The position numbers and the translations under genes are program-made. A DNA stretch of 64,000 bases, from positions 496,001 to 560,000 of the forward strand of contig NZ_JAQJZJ010000002.1 of assembly GCF_027988105.1 (NCBI RefSeq), read 5' to 3'. The stretch is from Pseudomonas aestuarii (GTDB taxonomy: Bacteria; Pseudomonadota; Gammaproteobacteria; Pseudomonadales; Pseudomonadaceae). Shown here one piece after another: positions 50,074 through 59,116 of this stretch; position 1 is the first letter of the stretch; every line of letters starts with the position of its first letter. The notes beneath the pieces were generated by a model. It was given only the letters and a program-made list of their open reading frames with translations, was not told the DNA's origin and did no database searches.

Positions 50074-50934
50074 TTAGGCGAACAGCCCGCGCGGCTTGAA
50101 CAACAGCACCACGGCCATCAGTACATACACGGCCATGCCGGCGTATTGCGGCACCAGCACCGCGCCCCAGGTGGCGGTCAGGCCCACCAGCAAGGCGCCG
50201 AGAAAGGCCCCGCGAATCGAGCCCAGGCCGCCGATGACCACCACCACGAAGGCGATGATCAGGATCTGGTTGCCCATGCCGGGATAGACCGACGACACCG
50301 GCGCGGCGATCATCCCGGCGAACGCCGTCAGCGCCGCGCCAGCGGCGAACACCAGGGTGTAGATCAGGCGGATATCGATGCCCAGGCACTGGACCATCTC
50401 GCGGTTACTCGAGCCGCCGCGAATGAGCATGCCCAGCCGGGTGCGTTGCAGGACCAGGTACATGGCCAGGGCGATCACCGCGCAGACCGCGGAAATGAAC
50501 AGGCGGTACACCGGGTAGTCGAGGGTTTCGGTCAGCTGGATCGAGCCGCTGAGCAGTTCCGGGATGGCCACGCTGTGCACGTCATTGCCCCAGATGATGC
50601 TGCGCAGCGAGTCGATCACCATGATCAGGCCGAACGTCATCAGCACCTGGTCGAGGTGGTCACGTCGGTACAGCGCCTGGATCAGGAAGCGCTCGATCAG
50701 CACCCCAAGCAGCGCCGCCAGGGGCACGCCGATGAGGATGGCGAGAAACAGATCGCCGACCAGTCCGGTCAACCAGTACACCAGGTAGGCGCCGACCATG
50801 TAGAGCGCGCCGTGGGCCAGGTTGATGATGTGCATGATGCCAAAGATCAGGGTCAGACCGCTGGCGATGAGAAACAGCAGCAGGCCGTACTGCAGACCGT
50901 TCATGGTCTGGATGAGAATGGTGGAAACTTCCAT
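50074..50934 (-). CDS. livH: Branched-chain-type ABC transporter permease LivH
   Basis: The 286-residue membrane protein starts MEVSTILIQTMNGLQYGLLL and has about eight helices. It carries the LivH motif GIMHIINLAHGALYMVGAY and the late EAA-type loop VVVIGGLGSIRGAFLGALLV. ATG 50934 begins the family-like N-terminus; the frame to 51057 adds a non-conserved stretch that includes part of the gap. It follows the binding-protein gene after 242 bases. Confidence 0.9.
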   Translation of the reverse strand: MEVSTILIQTMNGLQYGLLLFLIASGLTLIFGIMHIINLAHGALYMVGAYLVYWLTGLVGDLFLAILIGVPLAALLGVLIERFLIQALYRRDHLDQVLMTFGLIMVIDSLRSIIWGNDVHSVAIPELLSGSIQLTETLDYPVYRLFISAVCAVIALAMYLVLQRTRLGMLIRGGSSNREMVQCLGIDIRLIYTLVFAAGAALTAFAGMIAAPVSSVYPGMGNQILIIAFVVVVIGGLGSIRGAFLGALLVGLTATWGAVLVPQYAGMAVYVLMAVVLLFKPRGLFA

Positions 50935-51051
50935 CGTGCATACCAAGGTCAGGAATGAGACAGGCCCGCCCCCTGGCCACGGTTGGTCGGCACAGCGGGT
51001 CGATTGTTTCGGGCTAAACCAGGCGAAGGCTCCAGAGCAGGCGTTGCGACG

Positions 51052-51071
51052 GGTCATAGCCGGCTATGACC
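51052..51071. repeat. Perfect 20-base palindrome between the binding protein and livH genes
   Basis: GGTCATAGCC followed directly by GGCTATGACC forms a loopless palindrome. It lies in the 242-base gap before livH. It could be an operator for a dimeric regulator or a chance repeat. The remainder of the gap shows no gene. Confidence 0.5.
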
Positions 51072-51176
51072 AGGTGCATCAACGCGGTATCCAGAGTTCG
51101 CCAAGCCAACTCGATGCAAGCAACCCGCTCCACCGGCCAGCCGCTGGCGGCCAGGGCGCGGGAATAACGCTGCGGG

Positions 51177-52370
51177 CTAGAGCTTGCAGCCACGCGCAGG
51201 ATCGGCCAACGCCGTCGCGGCGGTGCTGACCACCACATTGGCGCCGTCACGCACCTCGCGCAGGTAAACGTTCTGCACCGGGTTGTGCGCCTTGGAAAAA
51301 CTCCACGCGCCTCGCGGGCTGTCGATCCTGGCGTCGGCCATGGCCGCATTCCAGGCAGCTCGGTCCTGGGTATTGCCACTCACCTTGGTCAGCGACTGGG
51401 CCAGCAGCAGGCCGCTGTCGTAGCCCTGCACCGCGTAGATGTCGGCCTCTTTACCGAACTTCTGCCGGTAGTCCGCGCGAAACTTGTTGTTCTGCGGGGT
51501 ATCCAGGCTGTCGGCGTAATGCAGGGTGGTCAGCACGCCGGTGGCCGCTGCGCCTTGGGCCTGCAAGGTGCCCTCGGTGAGGAAGCCCGAGCCGAGCAGC
51601 GGGATCTTGCCCTGCAGGCCGGCCGCGGCGTAATCCTGAACGAACTTGGCCGCGCCACCGCCGGCGAAGAACACGAACACCGCATCGGGCTTGAGCGCGG
51701 CGATTTCGGTCAGTTGCGACTGGAATTCCACGTCAGGAAACGGCACGTAGATTTCCTTGCTGACCGTGCCACCGGCCTGCTCGAAACCTTCCTTGAAGCC
51801 TTCCACCGACTCGGTGCCAAAACCATAACGCCAGGCCACGGTGACGATGTTCTTGTAGCCCTTGTCCGCCGCCACCTGGCCCATCGGGTAGGCGGTCTGC
51901 CAGGAGGTGAAGGAGGTGCGGAAGATGTTCGACGCGCACAACGGGCCGGTGGCCGCGTTGAAGCCGGCGTTGGGGATGATCAGCGGCACGCCGGTTTCGC
52001 GGGCGACCTTGACCGCGCCCATGCCGACACCGGAGTGCACCGGGCCGACCACCACGTCGACCTGGGAGCCGGCAATCAGCTTCTGCATATTCGGCACCGC
52101 CTTACCGGGGTTGGCCTCGCTGTCGACCACCACGTATTCGACCGGACGACCGCCGAGGTTGCCGCCCTGCTGCTCGATGGCCAGTTTCATGCCGTTGGTC
52201 GTGGCCTCGCCGAGGGCGGCGAAGGTCCCGGTGTAGGGCAGCAGCAAGCCGACTTTTACCGGCTCGGCCGCCAGGGCCAGGCTGCTCATGGAGGCACTCA
52301 GGGCCAACGCCAGGGCGCTGGCGGTGAAGGTGGAACGGAACGAGCAAGGCATCTTGTTTTTGTTGTGCAT
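51177..52370 (-). CDS. ABC transporter substrate-binding protein, LivK/aromatic-acid type
   Basis: The 397-residue periplasmic protein has a signal peptide (residues 1-35, cleavage likely after SLALA). The mature part begins EPVKVGLLLPYTGTFAALGE, typical of type I (Leu/Ile/Val) binding proteins. The ligand hinge is in DVVVGPVHSGVGMGA and IIPNAGFNAATG. It captures a small carboxylate for LivHMGF, which follows in the same direction. Benzoate or another aromatic acid is plausible because the gene adjoins the benF-like porin and ben/cat genes. Specificity cannot be read directly. Confidence 0.88.
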   Translation of the reverse strand: MHNKNKMPCSFRSTFTASALALALSASMSSLALAAEPVKVGLLLPYTGTFAALGEATTNGMKLAIEQQGGNLGGRPVEYVVVDSEANPGKAVPNMQKLIAGSQVDVVVGPVHSGVGMGAVKVARETGVPLIIPNAGFNAATGPLCASNIFRTSFTSWQTAYPMGQVAADKGYKNIVTVAWRYGFGTESVEGFKEGFEQAGGTVSKEIYVPFPDVEFQSQLTEIAALKPDAVFVFFAGGGAAKFVQDYAAAGLQGKIPLLGSGFLTEGTLQAQGAAATGVLTTLHYADSLDTPQNNKFRADYRQKFGKEADIYAVQGYDSGLLLAQSLTKVSGNTQDRAAWNAAMADARIDSPRGAWSFSKAHNPVQNVYLREVRDGANVVVSTAATALADPARGCKL

Positions 52371-52475
52371 TGTTATCTCCAGCGGCGCTCTGCGGCGCAG
52401 CGTGCAAGGAAAACCATCATGGGTTGCCGTTGTGGCTGCGGCCCACCGACGCCAGGGTCGGTAGGCCGCCCGTGC

Positions 52476-53750
52476 TTAGAGCAGCTTCCAGGTGTAGTTG
52501 AAGATCAGGCGGTTCTCGTCGACGTCGGTGCGGTAGTTGGAGCGCGCGGCGACGTTGCGCACCTTGACGTTCAGGCCCTTGAGCGAGCCGCTCTGCACCA
52601 CGTAGCCGATGTCCAGATCGCGCTCACGGTCCTTGCCCTCGAAGCCGCGGCCGGTGTCGACGTTGTCACCCTTGAGGTAACGCACCCCAGCGATCAGGCC
52701 CGGCGCGCCCAGAGCGGCGAAGTCGTAGTCGTAACGGACCTGCCAGGAGCGCTCGTCGGCGGAGGCGAACTCGTAGGTCGGCACTTCGTTGCCCAGCGGG
52801 CTGACATTGGCGAACACCCGCGGCAAACCGTCAGCGCCGAACATCGCCTGGTAACCGAGGTAGACCGTGTGGCCGCCGTACTTGGCCGACAGCAGGGAGA
52901 ACGCCGCCTGGTTGTCCAGCTTGCCGAGCAGCTGCTCGCCGTCTTCGGCCGAGTCGAAGTAGCCGAGGCTGGCGCCGAGCACCCAGTCGCCAACCGGCTG
53001 GCTGTGTTTGAGGCTGAAGTAGCGCTGGTTGTAGAGGTCTTCGAGCTGGGCATACCAGGCGCCGACCGAGGTGCGGTTGCCGTTGAAGCTGTAGTCGGCC
53101 CCGGCATAGTTGAAGCGGTCGCTGGTGATCAGCTTGCCGGCACTGCGCCGCGGCGCATAACCGACGAGGACACCCATTTCCCCATCGCCGGCCTCGTTGC
53201 GCAGGCTGGTGGAGCGCAGCTGGCCGGCCTGCAGAGTCAATCCAGCGATCTCGTTGGAGACAATACTCGCCCCCTGATAGGTCGGCGGTAGCAGGCGGAT
53301 ATCGCCGAAGTAGAGCACCGGCAACATGGGCTGCAACTCGCCAACCTTCAACTCGGTCTTCGACAGCCTGACCTTCACGGCGGCGCCCAGACGGCTGTAT
53401 TCATCGGCCGCCTTGCCCTCGTCGGTTACCGGCAACAGGCCGCTGTTGACCCGATCGCGGCTGCTGTCGAGCTTGAGCCCGAGCAGGCCCACGGCATCCA
53501 CGCCGAAACCCACGGTGCCCGGGGTGTAGCCGGATTTAACGTTGAGGATGAAGCCCTGCGCCCACTCCTCGGCCTTGGATTGCTGGTTGGGCCCTTCGAT
53601 ATCGGCGTAGTCACGGCTGAAGTAGTAGTTACGCGCTTGCAAGGTTGCGCTGGTGTCTTCGATAAACCCGCCCGCCTGCACCATGGCTGGCAGACTGAGG
53701 GCAACGGCGAGGGACAGCAGGACCGGCTTTGCATGGGGATAGTGAGTCAT
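52476..53750 (-). CDS. benF: OprD-family outer-membrane porin, BenF-like
   Basis: The 424-residue porin has a signal peptide ([20 protein letters not shown]..., cleavage after VQA) and an 18-strand barrel ending NYTWKLL. The arginine-rich ladder and the opening [20 protein letters not shown] are OprD features. Members of this family near ben genes admit benzoate and related acids. Its position between the BenE gene and the ABC operon supports that role. ATG 53750 gives a normal signal peptide, with AAGAG upstream. The gene name is by synteny and is less certain than the family. Confidence 0.82.
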   Translation of the reverse strand: MTHYPHAKPVLLSLAVALSLPAMVQAGGFIEDTSATLQARNYYFSRDYADIEGPNQQSKAEEWAQGFILNVKSGYTPGTVGFGVDAVGLLGLKLDSSRDRVNSGLLPVTDEGKAADEYSRLGAAVKVRLSKTELKVGELQPMLPVLYFGDIRLLPPTYQGASIVSNEIAGLTLQAGQLRSTSLRNEAGDGEMGVLVGYAPRRSAGKLITSDRFNYAGADYSFNGNRTSVGAWYAQLEDLYNQRYFSLKHSQPVGDWVLGASLGYFDSAEDGEQLLGKLDNQAAFSLLSAKYGGHTVYLGYQAMFGADGLPRVFANVSPLGNEVPTYEFASADERSWQVRYDYDFAALGAPGLIAGVRYLKGDNVDTGRGFEGKDRERDLDIGYVVQSGSLKGLNVKVRNVAARSNYRTDVDENRLIFNYTWKLL

Positions 53751-53795
53751 CGTTGTGCTCTTTGTTGTTATTGAAGTTGTGCTATTGCGCCACCC

Positions 53796-53817
53796 TTGCC
53801 GGGAGCGAACCCGGCAA
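53796..53817. promoter_or_regulatory. Hairpin between benE and the porin gene
   Basis: TTGCCGGG at 53796-53803 and CCCGGCAA at 53810-53817 form a perfect 8-base stem with a 6-base loop. It lies in the 143-base gap between the benE stop and the porin start. A transcript pause or processing site is the simplest reading. Confidence 0.45.
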
Positions 53818-53893
53818 CGCAAGTGGGTGGTGTGACTACCGCCGCGTCGACTCCTCGGCAGACGTGGCGGCAATGCTCATGGGCCGAAGGCGC

Positions 53894-55123
53894 CTAACCG
53901 CTTGCCTGCTCCTTGGCCAGATTGCTGCTAGGCAGCGGCGCGGCGACAGGCGCGGCTTTACCCCGGACGCTCAGCAGTAGGTGGGCGGCGAGGCCGAACA
54001 TCAGCCCCCAGAAAGCCGCCGACAGGCCGAGAAAAGACATGCCTGATGCCGTCACCAGAAAGGTGATCAGCGCCGCTTCGCGGTCGTCCGGCTGGGCCAT
54101 GGCGCCCGCCAACGCACCGCCAATCGCGCCGAACAGCGCCAGTCCGGCCAGGGCGGCAATCAACTCCTTGGGAAAAGCCGTGAACAGCGACACCAGGGTG
54201 GCGCCGAACAGGCCCAGCACCAGGTAGGCCAGGCCACCGGACACGCCGGCGACATAGCGTCTGGACGGGTCTTCGTGGGCTTCGCGGCCGGTGCAGATGG
54301 CCGCGGTAATGGCCGCCAGGTTGAGGCCGTGGCAGGCAAAGGGCGCCAGCAGCAGCGAACCCAGGGCACTACTAGTGATGATTGGGCTGGCCGGGGTCTG
54401 GTAGCCGGCATTGCGCAGCACCGCCATGCCTGGGACGAACTGGCCGGTGAGGGCCACCATCACCAGCGGCAAGGCGATATTCAGGCTGGCCGCCAGGCTG
54501 AACTCGGGACTGATCCACACCGGCGTGGCCAGGCCGATGACCAGTGCCTCCTGGCGCAGATCGCCAGTGGCAAACGCGATCGTGCAGCCGACCAGCAACA
54601 CCGCCATCACCGCATAGCGCGGCAATAGACGCTTGACCACCAGGTAGCTGGCGAACATCGCCAACACCAGCAGCGGCTTGCTTTGCAGCGAGACGAACAG
54701 ACCGGTGCCGAAACTGAACAGGATGCCAGCCAGCATGCCGGCGCCAATTGCGGCGGGTAGCTTGCTGATGATGCGGTCGAAGGCGCCGCTGATGCCGACC
54801 AGGAAGATGATCAGGCTGGCGACTATATAGGCACCGACCGCTTCATTGAGACTGATCTGCGGCAGTAGCGCGACCAGCAACGCCGAGCCCGGTGCCGACC
54901 AGGCGATGATGATCGGCACGCGGTAACGCAGGCTGAGACCGATGCCGAGCAGCGCGCTGCCAATCGAGATCGCCCAGACCCAGGACGACAGCACGGCATG
55001 CGACAACCCAGCGCTCTCGGCCGCCTGAAATATGATCACCAGGGGGCCGGCGTAGGAAATTACGGTGGCAATGAAGCCGGCCACCACGGCGGACAAAGAG
55101 CAATCGTTGATCAAGGCTTTCAT
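53894..55123 (-). CDS. benE: Benzoate:proton symporter BenE
   Basis: The 409-residue inner-membrane protein has about twelve helices and the BenE opening SLSAVVAGFIATVISYAGPL. GGLAYLVLGLFGATLVSLFT and a long central hydrophobic run follow. The family imports benzoate with protons. GAGG about 5 bases before ATG 55123 favours that start over 55138. It is a second benzoate carrier in the cluster, beside BenK. Confidence 0.93.
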   Translation of the reverse strand: MKALINDCSLSAVVAGFIATVISYAGPLVIIFQAAESAGLSHAVLSSWVWAISIGSALLGIGLSLRYRVPIIIAWSAPGSALLVALLPQISLNEAVGAYIVASLIIFLVGISGAFDRIISKLPAAIGAGMLAGILFSFGTGLFVSLQSKPLLVLAMFASYLVVKRLLPRYAVMAVLLVGCTIAFATGDLRQEALVIGLATPVWISPEFSLAASLNIALPLVMVALTGQFVPGMAVLRNAGYQTPASPIITSSALGSLLLAPFACHGLNLAAITAAICTGREAHEDPSRRYVAGVSGGLAYLVLGLFGATLVSLFTAFPKELIAALAGLALFGAIGGALAGAMAQPDDREAALITFLVTASGMSFLGLSAAFWGLMFGLAAHLLLSVRGKAAPVAAPLPSSNLAKEQASG

Positions 55124-55243
55124 GGAACCTCGCTGCAAGGCGCATCAGGCCATCCGTGACACGCAGTCCGGATCGCTCTTGTTATGGGTAAAGCAGGCCA
55201 GGCGAGCCGGCGGCAGCCCTGGGGCCGCCGCCGGCCAGTCACA

Positions 55244-56185
55244 TCAGGCTTGTTGCAGGGCGCGTGGACGCTTGCTGCGCTGCTCGGCTTCGGCGACCGG
55301 GGCCATCTGCAGCTGGAAGTCGAACTGCAGTTCGGCAAAGCGGCTGCCCTGCACACCGCGATCATTGGCGACGGCGGCGTCCTCGACGAAGGTGATCTCG
55401 CCGACCAGGCCTTCGCGGGTGGCGTAGGCAAAGTCGTCCCACAGGTACTGCTCGCCCGCCAGGTTGATCTGGGTGGTCAGGTGGCGATGGCCCGGGGCGG
55501 AGATGAAGAAGTGAATGTGCGCCGGACGCTGGCCGTGGCGGCCAAGCAGGTTCAGGCACTCCTGGGTCGGGCCGTCCGGGGCGCAGCCGTAGCCGCTGGG
55601 TACGATGCTGCGGGCGCGGTAACGGCCGTCGGCATCGGTGACGATGCGCCGGCGCAGGTTGTACTCGGACTGGCTCTGGTCGAAGTAGGAGTAGTTGCCC
55701 TGGGTGTTGGCGTGCCACAGGTCGACCACCGCACCGGCCACCGGTTGGCCCTGGGTGTCGCGCACCACGCCTTCGAGGAACATCACGGTGGCACGATCCA
55801 GCTCGCTGCCGTCGTCCATCCGCACTTCGCCTTCGGCCATGGGCGCGCCGGCGACATACAGCGGGCCTTCGATGGTGCGCGGAGTGCCACCGGTCAGGCC
55901 AATCTCGGCATCCTTGGCGTCCTGCAGGATGTCGAGGAAGTGCTCCAGGCCCAGGCCCGGCACCAGCAGGCCGGCTTCATTGCGCCCGCCCAGGCGGTTG
56001 AGATAGTCCACCGTGTGCCAGAACTCGTCGTCGGTGATTTCCAGGTCTTCGATGATCTTCGCCGCGTCGTTGATGATGCGCAGCATGATCTGCTTGACCC
56101 GCGGGCTGCCCTGGTCGTTGTTGAGGCCTGCGGCCTCGTTGAACAGGCTCTGGATTTCGGCAGTGTGGCTAACTTTAACGGTCAT
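55244..56185 (-). CDS. catA: Catechol 1,2-dioxygenase
   Basis: The 313-residue non-heme ferric enzyme cleaves catechol to cis,cis-muconate. The intradiol signature with its iron Tyr and His ligands is seen in AVVDLWHANTQGNYSYFD, IVPSGYGCAPDGPTQECL and PAHIHFFISAPGHRHLTTQI. An N-terminal helical lipid-binding region (about residues 1-100) fits dimeric CatA. GAGGA about 8 bases before ATG 56185 supports that start. It follows catC after 32 bases. Confidence 0.95.
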   Translation of the reverse strand: MTVKVSHTAEIQSLFNEAAGLNNDQGSPRVKQIMLRIINDAAKIIEDLEITDDEFWHTVDYLNRLGGRNEAGLLVPGLGLEHFLDILQDAKDAEIGLTGGTPRTIEGPLYVAGAPMAEGEVRMDDGSELDRATVMFLEGVVRDTQGQPVAGAVVDLWHANTQGNYSYFDQSQSEYNLRRRIVTDADGRYRARSIVPSGYGCAPDGPTQECLNLLGRHGQRPAHIHFFISAPGHRHLTTQINLAGEQYLWDDFAYATREGLVGEITFVEDAAVANDRGVQGSRFAELQFDFQLQMAPVAEAEQRSKRPRALQQA

Positions 56186-56217
56186 GGTGGTGTCCTCGTT
56201 TTTTGTTCTAGGGCTAA

Positions 56218-56508
56218 TCAAAGGTCGTCTTCACGGATCGATGAGGGATGCCGGCACAGCGGCGCGACCTCAATGTCCATGTAGGGAAACAGCGGCAGCT
56301 GCATCAGGGTGTCGTGCAGTTCCTGCACGCTATCCAGGTCGAATACGCTGTAGTTGGCGTACTGCCCGGCGATGCGCCACAGGTGGCGCCACTTGCCCTC
56401 GCGCATCAGGCGCTGGGCCAGTTCCTTCTCATCCGCCTTGATCTGGGCGGCCTTGGCCGGGTCCATGTCCACCGGCAGTTTTACGGTCATCTTCACGTGG
56501 AACAGCAT
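56218..56508 (-). CDS. catC: Muconolactone delta-isomerase
   Basis: The 96-residue protein opens MLFHVKMTVKLPVDMDPAKA and has the WRHLWRIAGQYANYSVFDL stretch, both typical of CatC. It moves the double bond of muconolactone to give beta-ketoadipate enol-lactone and forms a decamer. It lies between catB (39 bases upstream) and catA. Confidence 0.95.
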   Translation of the reverse strand: MLFHVKMTVKLPVDMDPAKAAQIKADEKELAQRLMREGKWRHLWRIAGQYANYSVFDLDSVQELHDTLMQLPLFPYMDIEVAPLCRHPSSIREDDL

Positions 56509-56547
56509 GGGTACATCTCCTCTGCTGACGGCTTGTTTGCCAGTGGA

Positions 56548-57669
56548 TTAGGGGCGGCGAAAGAACGCCAGACGCTCTTCATTCAGGCTCAGGCCGAGGC
56601 CCGGCGTGCGCGGCACATGCAGCTGGAAGTCGCGATAAACCGGCGCCTCATTGACGATTTCTTCGGTCAGCAGCAAGGGGCCGAACAGTTCGGTGTGCCA
56701 GGTCAGCTGCTTGAGGGTAAGAAAGGCGTGGGCCGAGGCCAGGGTGCCGATCGAGCCCTCCAGCATGGTGCCGCCGTACAGGGCGATACCGGCCGCCTCG
56801 GCGATCGCCGCGGTACGCAACACGGCCCGCGGACCGCCGTTCTTGGCGATCTTCAGGGCGAAGATGCTGGCGGCGCCGTCGGCGGCCAGGCTGAAGGCGT
56901 CTTCCACGCTTTCGATCGATTCGTCGGCCATGATCGGCGCCGGGCTGCGCTGATTGAGGCGCACCTGACCGCTGCGGTTGATCCGCGCGATCGGCTGCTC
57001 GATCAGGTCGATGCCGTTGTCGCCGAGCACCTGGCAGGCACGCAGGGCCACCGACTCGTCCCAGGCCTGATTGACGTCGACGCGCACGCTGGCGCTGTCA
57101 CCCAGGGCGCGCTTGATGGCAATCACGTGCTTGAGATCCTCAGCGACCTCGCCCGCACCGATCTTCAGCTTGAAGATGCGGTGACGGCGAATCTCCAGCA
57201 TCTGCTGGGCTTCGGCGATGTCCTTGGCGGTGTTGCCGCTGGCCAGGGTCCAGGCGACTTCCAGGCTGTCGCGTACGCGGCCGCCGAGCAGCTCGCTGAC
57301 CGGCAGGCCCAGGCGCTTGCCCTGGGCATCGAGCAGCGCGCTTTCCAGGCCGGACTTGGCGAAGGTGTTGCCCTTGGCGGCTTTGTCCAGACGCTGCATG
57401 CAGGCGTTGATATTGGCCGCGTCCTGGCCGATCAGCAGCTGCGCCAGGTGGCTGTCGATGTTCTGCTTGATGCTTTCCGGACTTTCGTTGCCATAGGCCA
57501 GACCACCGATGGTGGTCGACTCGCCCAGGCCCTCGATGCCGTCGGCGCAGCGCAGGCGGATAACCACCAGGGTCTGCTGCTGCATGGTGTGCATCGCCAG
57601 TTTGTGCGGGCGGATGGTCGGCAGATCGACGATGATCGCCTCGATGCTTTCGATCAGGGAGTGGCTCAT
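56548..57669 (-). CDS. catB: Muconate cycloisomerase
   Basis: The 373-residue enolase-superfamily enzyme cyclises cis,cis-muconate to muconolactone. The catalytic lysine lies in the KLKIGAG motif, and the metal ligands lie in RVDVNQAWDE, DLIEQPIAR and IMADESIES. The usual length is about 370, which matches. It follows benK after 30 bases and precedes catC, an order that places the catechol genes inside the ben transcript. Confidence 0.95.
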   Translation of the reverse strand: MSHSLIESIEAIIVDLPTIRPHKLAMHTMQQQTLVVIRLRCADGIEGLGESTTIGGLAYGNESPESIKQNIDSHLAQLLIGQDAANINACMQRLDKAAKGNTFAKSGLESALLDAQGKRLGLPVSELLGGRVRDSLEVAWTLASGNTAKDIAEAQQMLEIRRHRIFKLKIGAGEVAEDLKHVIAIKRALGDSASVRVDVNQAWDESVALRACQVLGDNGIDLIEQPIARINRSGQVRLNQRSPAPIMADESIESVEDAFSLAADGAASIFALKIAKNGGPRAVLRTAAIAEAAGIALYGGTMLEGSIGTLASAHAFLTLKQLTWHTELFGPLLLTEEIVNEAPVYRDFQLHVPRTPGLGLSLNEERLAFFRRP

Positions 57670-57699
57670 TCAGGCTCCGGTAGGGTCCGCAGGTTGGGG

Positions 57700-59037
57700 T
57701 CAGGAAACCGTGGCCGCCGGCAGCGCCGCGGCATTGCTGCGCTGGCTGCTGATGGCGAACACGCTCATGGCAAGGGCGGCGATGGCACCGGGAATGGCGA
57801 ACGCCAGGAAGTTGAGTTGCAGCGGCAGGTTGATGCCCAGCAGCGCGCCACCGAGCAGCGGGCCGACGATGGCGCCGTTGCGGCCGATGCCCGAGGCCCA
57901 GCCGAGGCCGGTCGAGCGGATCGACAGGCCGTAGAACTGCGCGGCGCAGGCGTACAGCAGGATCTGCGTGCCGATGGTGGTCGCGCCGGCCACACCAATT
58001 AGCAGGTAGAGCAACGGCGTCGGGCTGTTGAAGCCGAGCAGGCTGATCGACAACGCGGCGGCGGCAAAGAACACCACCATCACCTTGGCCAGCTTGAAGC
58101 GGTCACCCAGCCAACCGCCGAGGATGGCGCCGGCCATGCCGCCGAAGTTCAGCGCTAACAGGAACGAAAGGCTCGAGCCCAGGCTGTAGCCGGCGTTGGC
58201 CATCAGTTTCGGTAGCCAGGAGCTGAGCGCATAGACCATCAGCAGGCAGCAGAAGAACGCCACCCAGAGGCACAGTGTGTGCAGCAGACGGCCCCCGCGA
58301 AACAGCTCGAACACCGAGGCCGAGCCGCCTTTCACCGCCGCCAGGCTCAAGGTGTCGTCAGCCGCGATGGCCCGGTTCGGGTCGACCCGCCGCAGGATCG
58401 TGCGGGCTTGCTCGGTACGCCCCTGGCGCACCAGGAAACCGACCGACTCTGGCAGGAAGCAGAGAATCAATGGCAGCAACAGCAGGGGTAAGGCGGCGAC
58501 GAAGAACATCGACTCCCAACCGAAGCGCGGCAGCATGTACATGCCGACGCCCGCCGAGAGCATGCCGCCGAGCGAGTAGCCGCTGAACATGATGGCCACC
58601 AGGGTGCTGCGCAGTTTCTTCGGCGCGTACTCGCTCATCAGCGCCACCACGTTGGGCATCAGGCCGCCACAGCCGAGCCCGGCGATAAAGCGGCAGATGC
58701 CGAACTCGGTGGGATTGCTGGCAAAACCGTTGACCAGAGTCGCGCCGCTGAACAGTAAAAAGCACAGGGCGATGCCCTTCTTGCGCCCGATCTTGTCGGC
58801 CAGGGTGCCGAAGGCCAGGGCACCGAACATCATGCCGAACAGCGCATAGCTACCCAGCGCGCCAGCCTGCAGCGGGGTCAGCCCCCACTCCTGCATGATT
58901 ACCGGCAGGACTACGCCGTAGATGAACAGGTCGTAACCGTCGAAAATCAACAGTAGCGCGCACCACAACATCACCATCCAGTGATAGCGATTGAAGCGCG
59001 CGTTATCTATTACCTCGTGTACGTCAATATTGCGCAT
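57700..59037 (-). CDS. benK: MFS benzoate transporter BenK
   Basis: The 445-residue protein has about twelve helices and the aromatic acid:proton symporter signature. GYDLFIYGVVLPVIMQEWG in the first helix includes the acidic pair used by this family, and the helix 2-3 loop is GTLADKIGRKKG. It imports benzoate. ATG 59037 begins MRNIDVHEVIDNARFNRYHW, the usual opening; the frame to 59136 adds non-conserved residues. It sits between benD and catB. Confidence 0.92.
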   Translation of the reverse strand: MRNIDVHEVIDNARFNRYHWMVMLWCALLLIFDGYDLFIYGVVLPVIMQEWGLTPLQAGALGSYALFGMMFGALAFGTLADKIGRKKGIALCFLLFSGATLVNGFASNPTEFGICRFIAGLGCGGLMPNVVALMSEYAPKKLRSTLVAIMFSGYSLGGMLSAGVGMYMLPRFGWESMFFVAALPLLLLPLILCFLPESVGFLVRQGRTEQARTILRRVDPNRAIAADDTLSLAAVKGGSASVFELFRGGRLLHTLCLWVAFFCCLLMVYALSSWLPKLMANAGYSLGSSLSFLLALNFGGMAGAILGGWLGDRFKLAKVMVVFFAAAALSISLLGFNSPTPLLYLLIGVAGATTIGTQILLYACAAQFYGLSIRSTGLGWASGIGRNGAIVGPLLGGALLGINLPLQLNFLAFAIPGAIAALAMSVFAISSQRSNAAALPAATVS

Positions 59038-59116
59038 GGCATCGGTTCTCTCTTTTGTTTTTGTTGTGAACAGCGGGTTGCAAGGGATAACGGCGGTGCT
59101 CTGGGTAGGCTCGTGT

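Noticed and set aside
51014..51379. Minus-strand frame of 121 codons between the binding-protein and livH genes
   Set aside because: Most of it lies inside the binding-protein gene in another frame; it has no clear start signal or family.
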